Part shown: positions 43,462 to 51,608 of the stretch, piece after piece | How positions within the stretch are numbered: position 1 is the first letter of the stretch | Layout: every line of letters starts with the position of its first letter | Assembly (NCBI GenBank): GCA_963727765.1 | Contig: CAVSGZ010000007.1 | Location: 124,001 to 188,000, forward strand | Direction: 5' to 3' | Source: FEN-299 sp963727765 | GTDB lineage: Bacteria > Acidobacteriota > Vicinamibacteria > Vicinamibacterales > Fen-181 | DNA: 64,000 nucleotides | The notes under the pieces: model-generated | What the model saw: only the letters and a program-made list of their open reading frames with translations | Database searches by the model: none | What the model was told of the DNA's origin: nothing | Translations under genes and position numbers: made by a program

Positions 43462-44226
43462 GTGCCGTCTAGTCTGGTACCCGTGGTGGACCGGATCAGC
43501 GTGGTCGTGTGCGCCCACAACGAGGAAGCCTACCTGGCGCCCTGCCTTCACGCGCTGCTGGCGCAGACGCGGCGTCCCGACGAGATCGTGGTTGTGGATA
43601 ACGCCAGCACCGACCGGACACGAGAGGTCGCCGAGCGCGTGCCGGGCGTCCGCGTGGTTGAGGAACCCCGGCTGGGCCTCGTGCTCGCCCGAGAGCGTGG
43701 CCGGGCCTCGACCAGCGGCGAACTGCTGGCGTTCCTCGACGCCGACAGTCGCCCGCCGATCGAGTGGCTGGAGCGCGTGGAGCGGAAGTTCCGGCGCGAC
43801 CCCGACCTAGTCGGCCTGTCGGGTTGCTTCCACTACTACGACTGGGATCCCCTGAGCCGTGCGCTCATGTGGCTTTACAACTACACGCTGGCGCCGGCGG
43901 TGCACGTGCTGGCGCAGCACGTTCTCCACGTCGGTGCCGTGTTCTACGGCGGGGGATTCTGCGTGCGCCGCCGGGCGCTCGAGGCGATCGGCGGATTCGA
44001 CACCACCATCGAGTTCCACGGCGAGGACACCAACCTCGGACGTCGCCTGGTCGAGATCGGCCGCGTGGCACTCTCGAACTCGTGCTGGGTCTACACCTCG
44101 GCCCGGCGATACAAGGCCATGGGCCGGACGACGGTATTCCGGCTTTACGCCCGGAACTTCTGGTCCGAGCTGTGGCGCCACCGGCCGAAGGACACGACGC
44201 ACTTCGCACTGCCGCCATCGGCCTGA
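43462..44226 (+). CDS. Family 2 glycosyltransferase
   Basis: This 254-residue GT-A enzyme has ISVVVCAHNEEAYLAPCL at the start, EIVVVDNASTD, the DXD-like LLAFLDADSRPP and the acceptor-side GGFDTTIEFHGEDTNLG. No clear membrane span is present. GTG starts at 43462, 43483 and 43486 are possible; the last two begin just before the core. The PHP-domain gene follows after 43 bp. In a phosphate island a role in making phosphorus-free lipid or surface glycan is a possibility only. Confidence 0.8.
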   Translation: MPSSLVPVVDRISVVVCAHNEEAYLAPCLHALLAQTRRPDEIVVVDNASTDRTREVAERVPGVRVVEEPRLGLVLARERGRASTSGELLAFLDADSRPPIEWLERVERKFRRDPDLVGLSGCFHYYDWDPLSRALMWLYNYTLAPAVHVLAQHVLHVGAVFYGGGFCVRRRALEAIGGFDTTIEFHGEDTNLGRRLVEIGRVALSNSCWVYTSARRYKAMGRTTVFRLYARNFWSELWRHRPKDTTHFALPPSA

Positions 44227-44272
44227 CCTCGGCCGAGGGTGCGGCCAGCCGGCTTCTTCCGGGAGCGAGATG

Positions 44273-45388
44273 ATGTCACAGTGCATTGTCGAGCCGTATC
44301 GGGCGGGCGTGGCCGGCTACCGGACCGGCGTGTCGCTGCACGCCCACACGAGCCATTCGAAAGAGTCGTTGGGCTTCCTCCCCGACTGGATGGAACGCCT
44401 GCCCGTGCTCGGACGGCTCTGGGCACGGGAACTCGAACGCCACCGGCGTGAAGACGGCTGCGGGCTGGACCTCGCGCGCAGCTTCTGGCGGCCGCCCCTT
44501 TGTCCTCGTGCCGTCGTCGAGTCCGAAGCGGCGCAGATCCGCCGGCGTTTCGGTCTCGAGGCGTTGGTGTCGTTGACCGACCACGACTCGTTCGATGGCC
44601 CGATCTCGCTGCAGGTGACCGCCGCGGAGGACGCTCCGCCGGTCTCGCTCGAATGGACCGTGCACGTTGGCGGTGCGCGGTTCCACCTTGGCGTTCACAA
44701 CATCGCGGTCGATGTCGCCCAGGCGCAGGCCCGCGCGCTGACAACAGCCCCGAACGAGGATGATCTCGCCGACCTGCTCGCCTGCCTCGCGAGCTGCCCG
44801 TCCACGCTGATCGTCCTGAACCACCCTTTCTGGGACGGTGATGTCAACCACGCGCTGGACGACGAGGCGGTCAACGGCTTTCTCAGGCGGCATCAGGCCT
44901 GGATCCACGCGGTCGAACTGAACGGCTACCGGCGCTGGTCCGAGAACCAGCGGACGATGGCGCTGGCCGAACAGTGGCGCCTGCCGCTCGTCGCTGGTGG
45001 CGACCGCCACGGCCGGGCCCCGAACGCCCTGCTCAATCTCTCCCATGCCACCTCGTTCGACGAGTTCGTCGGCGAGATTCGTGTCGACCACCGCTCGCAC
45101 ATCGTCATCATGCCGGAGTACGGAGGCCAGTCGGCCGCCCGCGAGTTTGCGGCGCTGGCCGACATCCTCGGGACCGACCCGGAATTGGCCGAGGGACATC
45201 GGCACTGGTTCGATCGCGTGTTCCTGACCGACGAGTCCGGGCGGGAGCGCCCGGTGGCGGAGATCTGGAACGGTCGGATCCCCCTGTGGCTGTCGAGCTT
45301 CATCGGCGTGCTGCGCCTGGCGGGCAGCCCGTCGGCACGACCGCTGTTGCGCGTGGCGCTCTCGACCGGTCAGGTCAGCCTCTTCTGA
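44273..45388 (+). CDS. PHP-domain phosphoesterase-like protein
   Basis: This protein of about 371 residues has the PHP metal motifs in order: SLHAHTSHSKESLGF near the start, SLTDHDSFDGPISL, LIVLNHPFWDG, and VAGGDRHG. PHP proteins are metal-dependent phosphoesterases or nucleases; this one lacks polymerase or histidinol-phosphatase context. Start ATG 44273 (or 44270) has GGGAG at a good distance. It follows the GT2 gene and precedes the second OmpR-type regulator. Substrate unknown. Confidence 0.78.
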   Translation: MSQCIVEPYRAGVAGYRTGVSLHAHTSHSKESLGFLPDWMERLPVLGRLWARELERHRREDGCGLDLARSFWRPPLCPRAVVESEAAQIRRRFGLEALVSLTDHDSFDGPISLQVTAAEDAPPVSLEWTVHVGGARFHLGVHNIAVDVAQAQARALTTAPNEDDLADLLACLASCPSTLIVLNHPFWDGDVNHALDDEAVNGFLRRHQAWIHAVELNGYRRWSENQRTMALAEQWRLPLVAGGDRHGRAPNALLNLSHATSFDEFVGEIRVDHRSHIVIMPEYGGQSAAREFAALADILGTDPELAEGHRHWFDRVFLTDESGRERPVAEIWNGRIPLWLSSFIGVLRLAGSPSARPLLRVALSTGQVSLF

Positions 45389-45481
45389 CCGGCCCGACCG
45401 GCGGACGGCGAAACACACAATTGACGACGGCGTGAACAGCCCGAAACCGTGCCGCGCTACGCTTGGATCGCGGGAGGACCC

Positions 45482-46189
45482 ATGGCGACGCGCGTGCTGG
45501 TGGTGGAAGACGAACGCGATATTGCCGGTCTCATCAAGCACATCCTGGAACGGGATGCGGACCTGGCCGTGGAGATCGTCGAACGCGGCGACGAGGCGCT
45601 CAGGTCCGTGTCGGAGGAGATCCCCGCCCTGGTCATCCTGGACTTGAACCTGCCGGTCCTGGGCGGCTTCGAGGTCTGCCGAATTCTCCGCTCATGTCCC
45701 GCGACCGCGCACGTCAGGATCATCATGCTGACGGCGCGCGCCACCGAGTCGGATCGGGTCTCGGGACTCGAGCTCGGCGCCGACGACTACATCACCAAGC
45801 CGTTCAGCCCCAGGGAACTGGCGGCGCGTGTCAAGGCCGTCCTCAGGCGGGCGCCGCAACTCGTGCCTGAGACGTCCGCCATCTACCGTGGCCGGCACCT
45901 GGTGGCGGATTTCGACGCCGTGGCCGTGTCCGTGGATGGAACACCGGTGCGACTGACCCGGCGCGAGCTGGACCTGCTGAGATATCTGGTGCAGAACCGG
46001 AACCGTGTGCTCTCGCGCGAGCGGCTGCTCGAACGCGTGTGGGGATACGATCGCAGCGTCGAGACGCGATCGATCGACGTGCACGTCGGCCGACTGAGAA
46101 GCAAGCTCGGGCCGGTCGGCGGACAGATCGAGACGATGGTGGGGATCGGATACCGCTTCGTCGACGGCAGCGAGTCCGACGCCGCGTGA
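45482..46189 (+). CDS. Second OmpR-family response regulator (no partner kinase nearby)
   Basis: This 235-residue protein has a receiver with VEDE at residues 8-11, phosphoacceptor Asp54 (ALVILDLNLPVLGGFE), KPFSPRELAAR, and a winged helix with LTRRELDLLRYLVQNRNRVL and SIDVHVGRLRSKL. It resembles the PhoB-like regulator at 38042 closely in layout, including TARATESDRVSGLELGADDY. ATG at 45482 is chosen over a GTG at 45449. No histidine kinase adjoins it, so PhoR may cross-talk or its kinase is elsewhere. Confidence 0.9.
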   Translation: MATRVLVVEDERDIAGLIKHILERDADLAVEIVERGDEALRSVSEEIPALVILDLNLPVLGGFEVCRILRSCPATAHVRIIMLTARATESDRVSGLELGADDYITKPFSPRELAARVKAVLRRAPQLVPETSAIYRGRHLVADFDAVAVSVDGTPVRLTRRELDLLRYLVQNRNRVLSRERLLERVWGYDRSVETRSIDVHVGRLRSKLGPVGGQIETMVGIGYRFVDGSESDAA

Positions 46190-46237
46190 CCATCACCAGT
46201 GCAGGGCAGACTGGCTGCCGTCGACGCCGTGGCGCCG

Positions 46238-46489
46238 CTAAGCGGCGCGGAATCGAAGATCGGGCCGTTGCGCGAGCTTGTCGCCGGAGGGCTTTGCGCG
46301 GACGTAGCGTCCCTCGTCGCTTCTCGCGAGGAATCGCACGTCGATGAGCGCGGCCAGGATGGCTTCCGACGTCAGGTCGTCGAGCGAATACAGCCGCCGG
46401 ACCTGCTCGCACGTGAGGCTCAGCCCCGGCATGTCGAGGTACTCGCTGCGAATGGCTCTCGCGAGCTGATGAACAGGGAGAGTGTTCAT
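46238..46489 (-). CDS. Small winged-helix-like hypothetical protein
   Basis: This 83-residue protein reads VHQLARAIRSEYLDMPGLSL, then a helix TCEQVRRLYSLDDLTSEAIL and a terminal strand FLARSDEGRYVRA. The pattern, helix-turn-helix followed by a two-stranded wing, recurs in acidobacterial and related genomes as short hypothetical proteins (recollection). The ATG at 46489 has GGAG 6 bp upstream; an ATG at 46501 is also in frame. It is convergent with the regulator gene. It may be a small DNA-binding protein. Confidence 0.65.
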   Translation of the reverse strand: MNTLPVHQLARAIRSEYLDMPGLSLTCEQVRRLYSLDDLTSEAILAALIDVRFLARSDEGRYVRAKPSGDKLAQRPDLRFRAA

Positions 46490-47012
46490 GCTGGACTCCA
46501 TGGAGCCCAGTGTGCGGCCGCGCTGTGTCGGGGCGGTGTGCGCCGCGTAAATTCCACGTAACAGGCGACCTGGCGCGATGGGTGCCGGTGTCTAGTGAAT
46601 CGATGTCGAATTGACGGAAGCGTTACGCCGCCGAGATGGGTTGGTCGTACGGCGGCGGCAGAATCAGATCACGGCGCACGGATAGCGATGGGGCAGTGGC
46701 GCCGACTTGGACACCTCCCGCCCAAGGATGCCGGCCCGAATGAGCCCGGCTGCCGGCGACGCCAGGGTCGCCCGCTACACATGTTGGCGGGAGACCCTGC
46801 CCCTCCCAATGACCCGGTGCGACCAGCGCCTGAGCACGGGTTCATGGCGCGCACCTCGCCGGGCAGGCGACCGCCCACGTGAGTGGGAAGGAGACGACGG
46901 TGGATGCGTTCTCGGAGTCGGATGTACGGGTGATCCCGAAGCGTGATCGGCGGGGGCAGCCAAAGCCGCCGGACGCGAGTGCGATGTCAACGACGGACGA
47001 GCGGCCTGGCGA
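46490..47012. other. 523-bp region without a supported gene
   Basis: No ORF here has coding character beyond general GC-richness. The region holds the possible KTAACM-type pair at 46547-46563, a few short inverted repeats such as the one around CCGCCG/CGGCGG at 46627-46664, and the downstream end of ppk1. A GTG-started frame at 46879 runs into ppk1 in antisense and shows no recognisable domain. Confidence 0.5.
46547..46563. promoter_or_regulatory. Possible Pho-box-like site near the small hypothetical gene
   Basis: GTAAAT (46547-46552) and GTAACA (46558-46563) are 11 bp apart, as in the other candidate Pho boxes, but the first half-site departs from KTAACM. It lies 57 bp upstream of the small minus-strand gene at 46489. 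Confidence 0.3.
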
Positions 47013-49157
47013 TCACCTTCGCTTGGCTGAGGACCGCCTGCTGGCTTCGCGCCGGGCTCGCTGCATCAGCGCTTGCTGCGAGCCCTCCTGGGAGGAGGCC
47101 GCGGCAGCGGCGTCCGGCCGGCGCTGCACGTAACTGCCGTCGGGCTGCATGTCCCAGGCGCTGCGCTGGTCGGCGAGGCAGATGCGCAGGACCTCCCACA
47201 GTTCCTGCCGCAGGGCCGGGTCGGCGACGGGCGTGATGACCTCGACTCTCCAATCCAGGTTCCGGTGCATCCAGTCGGCGGACCCGATGTAGAACTCGCC
47301 GTCGACCTCCCGCCTCGCGCCGTTTCTGAAGTAAAAGATGCGCGAGTGCTCGAGGTAGCGGCCGACGATCGACGTCAGGCGCAGGGCGTGCCCCACTTCA
47401 GGCGTGGGAGCCAGGACGGAAAACCCGCGGACAATCAGGTCGATGGGCAGTCCGGCCCGCGCCGCCTGGTAGAGCGCCAGGCAGATGTCCCGATCCTCGA
47501 GCTGGTTCATCTTGGCGACGATGGCCGCCGGCCGGCCGGCCGCGTGGTGCGCGGCCTCCCGGTCGATCATCTCGAGGAAGCGGCGTTTCATGTTCGCCGG
47601 CGCGACGAGCAGCGTGCGGTAGTCCCGCCGCCGGCTCCTCCCGGTCAGGTAGTTGAACACGTGCGTCAGGTCGGTCGTCAGCTCCGGGCGGCAGGTGAGC
47701 AGGCCGAGATCCACGTAGGTGCGCGCCGTGTCGTCGTGGTAGTTGCCCGTGCCGATGTGGGCGTACGAGCGCGCCTCGTTTCCCTCGCGCCGCACGACCA
47801 GCGTCGTCTTTGTGTGGGTCTTCAGCCCCTCCACGCCGTAGACGACGTGCACGCCGGCCTTCTCCATGCGCTTGGCGAGCTGGATGTTCTCCTGCTCGTC
47901 GAAGCGCGCGGTCAGCTCGACCAGGCAGGCCACCTGCTTGCCGGCCTCGGCCGCCTGCACGAGCAGCGGCACGAACGGACTGCGGCGGCCGGTCCGGTAG
48001 AACGTCATCTTGATGGCGAGGACCTCCGGGTCCTCGACCGCCTCCCGAACGAACCTGAGGACCGTCTCGTCGAACGACTCGTAAGGATGATGGACCAGCA
48101 CGTCGCCGGCGCGGATGACGTCGAAGATCGTCTGGTCCTCCCCGCGCAACCTCCTCGGCACAACGGGCCGCCACGGCGGGTAGTGGAGGTCGGGAACCGG
48201 GAGGTTCGCGATGGTTCGCAGGCTCCGGTACTCGAGCAGGCCGGGCATCTCGTAGACGTCCTCGGTGTCGATCTCGAGTTCCTCCATCAGCACCCGGCGG
48301 ATCTCGGGGTCGGCGCCGACGGGCAGTTCGAGCCGCACCACGTCTTCCATCCGCCGGGTCCGGACCCCTTCCTGCACGGCGGTCAGGAGGTCGTCCACAT
48401 CGTCGAAATCGCTGTCGACATCGGCGTTGCGTGTGACACGGAACGGTGTCACGGCGCGGATGAGCATGTCCGGAAACAGCGACGTCAGGTGCGGCGCGAT
48501 CACATCCATCAACGGTACGAACCGCCAGGCCCTCTTGAAGGCCGGTGTTTCGAGCCGTACCCACTGCGGCAGTGAGTCCGGTACCTTGACCCGCGCAAAC
48601 GCCTGTTCGGCCGACTCCGGGTCCTCGAGGATCATCCCGAGCGAGACCGAGAGGTTGGAGATGAACGGAAACGGGTGCCCGACGTCCACCGAAAGCGGCG
48701 TCAGCACCGGGAAGATGGTCCGCTCGAACAGCGCGTCGGCGACGGCCCGTTCCTCCGGCGTCAGATCGTCCCAGGAAAGCAGGTGGATATCGCGTTTCGC
48801 CAGCGCCGGTCGGACGGAACTGGCGTAGGTGTCAGCCTGACTGGCGATCAGGTCGGAGATGGCCGCGCGCACCGACGCCAGCAGTCGGCCGGAGGTCGGT
48901 GTGTGCCCCTCGACGTCGGAACGGAGCTGCTCGCGGAGCCCATAGACGCGCTTCATCACGAACTCGTCGAGATTCGACGTGAAGATCGAGAGGAAACTGA
49001 CGCGTTCGAGAAGGGGCGTCCGCTCGTCCACCGCTTCGTGGAGCACGCGGCGGTTGAACTCGAGCCAGCCGAGGTCCCGGTTCAGGAATTCGGGTTGTGC
49101 GTCGGGAGCCGCCGGTCGCGGATCTAGGTCGGGCACGACGGACATCAGTTCAGCCAT
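47013..49157 (-). CDS. ppk: Polyphosphate kinase 1
   Basis: Makes polyphosphate from ATP. This protein of about 714 residues has the N-terminal RDLGWLEFNRRVLHEA, the FLSIFTSNLDEFVMKRV segment and the PLD-like core. The core has TKTTLVVRREG, the catalytic histidine region SYAHIGTGNYHDDTAR, KMNQLEDRDICLALYQAARA, VGRYLEHSRIFYF and YIGSADWMHRNLDWRVEV. A charged tail of about 40 residues is extra. ATG at 49157 is chosen; an ATG at 49190 is in frame, and the frame stays open into pstS. It lies 74 bp downstream of pstS in the same orientation. Confidence 0.94.
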   Translation of the reverse strand: MAELMSVVPDLDPRPAAPDAQPEFLNRDLGWLEFNRRVLHEAVDERTPLLERVSFLSIFTSNLDEFVMKRVYGLREQLRSDVEGHTPTSGRLLASVRAAISDLIASQADTYASSVRPALAKRDIHLLSWDDLTPEERAVADALFERTIFPVLTPLSVDVGHPFPFISNLSVSLGMILEDPESAEQAFARVKVPDSLPQWVRLETPAFKRAWRFVPLMDVIAPHLTSLFPDMLIRAVTPFRVTRNADVDSDFDDVDDLLTAVQEGVRTRRMEDVVRLELPVGADPEIRRVLMEELEIDTEDVYEMPGLLEYRSLRTIANLPVPDLHYPPWRPVVPRRLRGEDQTIFDVIRAGDVLVHHPYESFDETVLRFVREAVEDPEVLAIKMTFYRTGRRSPFVPLLVQAAEAGKQVACLVELTARFDEQENIQLAKRMEKAGVHVVYGVEGLKTHTKTTLVVRREGNEARSYAHIGTGNYHDDTARTYVDLGLLTCRPELTTDLTHVFNYLTGRSRRRDYRTLLVAPANMKRRFLEMIDREAAHHAAGRPAAIVAKMNQLEDRDICLALYQAARAGLPIDLIVRGFSVLAPTPEVGHALRLTSIVGRYLEHSRIFYFRNGARREVDGEFYIGSADWMHRNLDWRVEVITPVADPALRQELWEVLRICLADQRSAWDMQPDGSYVQRRPDAAAAASSQEGSQQALMQRARREASRRSSAKRR

Positions 49158-49231
49158 AGGCGGGAGTCGGCGTCTCGCGCCGGCCGACATCCCGCCATTA
49201 TTGCACAGCCGGAGAACGTAGTCCCGGCCGC

Positions 49232-50284
49232 TTACAGCTTGATCTTCTTCAACGCTTCCATCTCGAGCCTGACCACCGATTCGGGCAGCGGCGCGTACCC
49301 GAGGTCCTTGGTGAACTTCTGCCCGTCGGTCAGCGCCCACTTCATGAACTCGACCATCGTCTTGGCAGCGGCCTTGTCCTTCGGGTTCTCGTAGAAGAGC
49401 AGCCAGGTGAACGACGAGATCGGGTAGGCCGCGTCCCCGGGTGCGTTGGTGATCGAGACCCGGAAGTCGGCCGGCATCGAGTTCGCGGCTGCGGCGGCGG
49501 CCGCCGTAACGCCGTCGATGGTGGCGCGGAGGAACTTGCCGGCCATGTTCTGCACCGAACCGTAATCGATCTGGTTCTGCAGCGCGTAGATCAACTCGAC
49601 GTATCCGAGCGATCCGGGGGTCTGCTTGACCAGGCCTGCCACTCCCTCGTTCCCCTTGCCGCCGAGGCCTGCCGGCCAATTCAGCGCCGTGGCCACGCCC
49701 ACGCGCTTCTTCCATTCCGGTGACACCTTCCCGAGGTAGTCGGCCCAAATGTAGGTCGTGCCGGAACCGTCGGACCGGTGCACGACGACGATATCAGTCG
49801 CCGGCAGGGCGACGCCGGGATTCAGCTTGGCGATGGCCGGGTCGTTCCACTTGGTGATCTTCCCGAGGAAGATGTCGGCCAGCACCGGCCCGGTGAACTT
49901 CAACTCAGCCGTCACCCCCTCGATGTGGTAGACGGGCACAACGGCCCCGAGCACCGTCGGGAGGTGCAGGACGGCGCCCGGCGTCGCCAGCATCTGGTCC
50001 TTCGTCATCGGGCCGTCGCTGGCTCCGAAGAACACCGTCTGCGCAGTGATTTGCCGGATGCCGCCGCCCGAGCCGATCGACTGGTAGTTGATCTGCACGT
50101 TGGGGTGCAGCTTGTTGTACTCGCTGAACCACTTCGAGTAGATCGGGAATGGGAACGTGGCGCCGGCGCCGTTGATCTGCTGTGCTTGCGCCAGCGAGGG
50201 ATTGCCGAGGAGTCCGCCCGTCAGGAGGACCGCCGCGGCACCGATGACCGCGCGGCGACGAAGGATGCTGAAGTTGAAGCTCAT
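49232..50284 (-). CDS. pstS: Phosphate ABC transporter substrate-binding protein
   Basis: Periplasmic phosphate receptor for PstCAB. This 350-residue protein has a signal peptide (about residues 1-34, ending LAQAQQ) and the binding signatures INGAGATFPFPIYSKWF, YQSIGSGGGIRQI, FFGASDGPMTKDQM and HRSDGSGTTYIWADYL, which hold the phosphate-contacting residues. It lies 13 bp after the OprP-like porin, so the pair is co-transcribed and gives uptake across the outer membrane plus capture in the periplasm. Confidence 0.96.
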   Translation of the reverse strand: MSFNFSILRRRAVIGAAAVLLTGGLLGNPSLAQAQQINGAGATFPFPIYSKWFSEYNKLHPNVQINYQSIGSGGGIRQITAQTVFFGASDGPMTKDQMLATPGAVLHLPTVLGAVVPVYHIEGVTAELKFTGPVLADIFLGKITKWNDPAIAKLNPGVALPATDIVVVHRSDGSGTTYIWADYLGKVSPEWKKRVGVATALNWPAGLGGKGNEGVAGLVKQTPGSLGYVELIYALQNQIDYGSVQNMAGKFLRATIDGVTAAAAAAANSMPADFRVSITNAPGDAAYPISSFTWLLFYENPKDKAAAKTMVEFMKWALTDGQKFTKDLGYAPLPESVVRLEMEALKKIKL

Positions 50285-50297
50285 GGTTCGAGGTCTC

Positions 50298-51473
50298 CTA
50301 GAAATTGATCAGGGTGTGCACGAAGAACTTCCGCGACTCGGGCTTGACGGGCGTCCAGTTCGAGTACGTCGCGTCGTCGACGTCGAACATGACGGCGTAG
50401 GACACGTTGCCCTGGTGAGGGAACCAGTAGGCCACGCCGCCAATCCACTCCTCGTTGATTGCGCCCGGTGAGGTGATCGTCGTCCCGCTCACCGCGCCGC
50501 CCGGCTTCATGTGGTCGTACCGGATGAGGGCCTCGATCGACGACCCGCTCGCGAAGACCTTTTTCGGCGTCGCAAAGAACGAGATGCCGGTGCCCTTGAG
50601 CGTCGGATTCAGGTCGACGCCGCTCGTGAGAGCGGCCGACGCCTTGTCGGTCGTCTTCAGGTAATCCACGCCGACGTTGAAGTACGGGTGTTCGAAGGTC
50701 GTCTGAAGGACGTAACGTTCCCGCGGAGCGTCTTGCATGTAATGGTCTTCGACGACATAGCCCGTCAGGCGCCAGCCCTTGAGGATCGGGTCCCGGGGGA
50801 TGGGGCGGACGCTCAGCCGCGCCATGAACCCCTTCTCGTTGTTGGTCTCGACCTTCGAGTAGCCCTCGCCGTTGTAGTAGCCGACGTGGAAGTCGCCGTA
50901 GTTGTTCGGCAGGGTGCTATGGAAGCTGACGCCGACGTCAGCCGAGGTCATGTACCCCTGGCGCTCGGCGAAGATGGTGCCCTGGAAGCGGTAGCGGTAG
51001 ATGCCTTCCGTGTAATCGATGTACGGCGTCTGCTGCTGCCCGAACCGGATCCAGGACCCCTTCGGGAGCCAGTCGTCGAGGTTGATCTGGGCGAAGGCGT
51101 ACTTGAGCCGGAAGGTCAGGCTGCCGTTGAGCGAGCTGCCCGTCCCAGTCTCGCGCGTCACGTCCGGCGTGATGCGGAACGAGACGAGGTGCGAGATGTT
51201 GCCGGTGACGTTGATGTAGGCGCGGCTCACGTTGAACGAACTGGGGTTGATGACATTGCCGGCCCCGTCGGTCGATGTAGGCAGCGACTGGAAGGTGTAG
51301 TCGGCGAAGATCGTGGCGCCAACCTTGATCGACGGGGTGTCGTCCGGCGGCGTGTAGCCGGCGGCCGCGGTCACCTGGGCGACGGCGGCCGGGGCTGTCA
51401 TGAGCAGAACGGCGCCGGCGAGCGCAGCCGCGGCGCTCCAGCGAGAGCAGCGAGTGAGAAGTGCGTGGTCCAT
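50298..51473 (-). CDS. Phosphate-selective porin OprO/OprP-like protein
   Basis: This 391-residue outer-membrane beta-barrel has a signal peptide (about residues 1-33) and alternating amphipathic strands with terminal Phe (HTLINF). SWIRFGQQQTPYIDYTEGIY matches the OprP family barrel region. The family forms anion or phosphate channels under phosphate starvation. The expected arginine ladder cannot be verified by eye. It is directly upstream of pstS and downstream of a candidate Pho box at 51565-51581. Confidence 0.82.
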   Translation of the reverse strand: MDHALLTRCSRWSAAAALAGAVLLMTAPAAVAQVTAAAGYTPPDDTPSIKVGATIFADYTFQSLPTSTDGAGNVINPSSFNVSRAYINVTGNISHLVSFRITPDVTRETGTGSSLNGSLTFRLKYAFAQINLDDWLPKGSWIRFGQQQTPYIDYTEGIYRYRFQGTIFAERQGYMTSADVGVSFHSTLPNNYGDFHVGYYNGEGYSKVETNNEKGFMARLSVRPIPRDPILKGWRLTGYVVEDHYMQDAPRERYVLQTTFEHPYFNVGVDYLKTTDKASAALTSGVDLNPTLKGTGISFFATPKKVFASGSSIEALIRYDHMKPGGAVSGTTITSPGAINEEWIGGVAYWFPHQGNVSYAVMFDVDDATYSNWTPVKPESRKFFVHTLINF

Positions 51474-51564
51474 CTGGCCTCAAACTCCTTTGTGTGGCGC
51501 GGCGCGGCGCGCCGGCACGTGGAGGTCAGCATATGGGTCGCTTGTGTCGGCCAGAGATCAAGCA

Positions 51565-51581
51565 TGTTACCGAGCGGTAAA
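51565..51581 (-). promoter_or_regulatory. Candidate Pho box upstream of the porin-pstS unit
   Basis: On the minus strand TTTACC (51581-51576) and GTAACA (51570-51565) are 11 bp apart, 92 bp before the porin start and just after the ppx stop. Same spacing as the sites at pstB and pstC. Confidence 0.5.
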
Positions 51582-51608
51582 TTCTGCGGGGCCGGGAGGT
51601 GGGGAGGG

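Noticed and set aside
46879..47133. GTG-started 84-codon frame at the ppk1 3' end
   Set aside because: No domain, half of it antisense to ppk1, no convincing ribosome site.
47013..49748. Extended ppk1 beginning within pstS
   Set aside because: The first about 200 residues read pstS out of frame; homology begins near FLNRDLGWLEFN.
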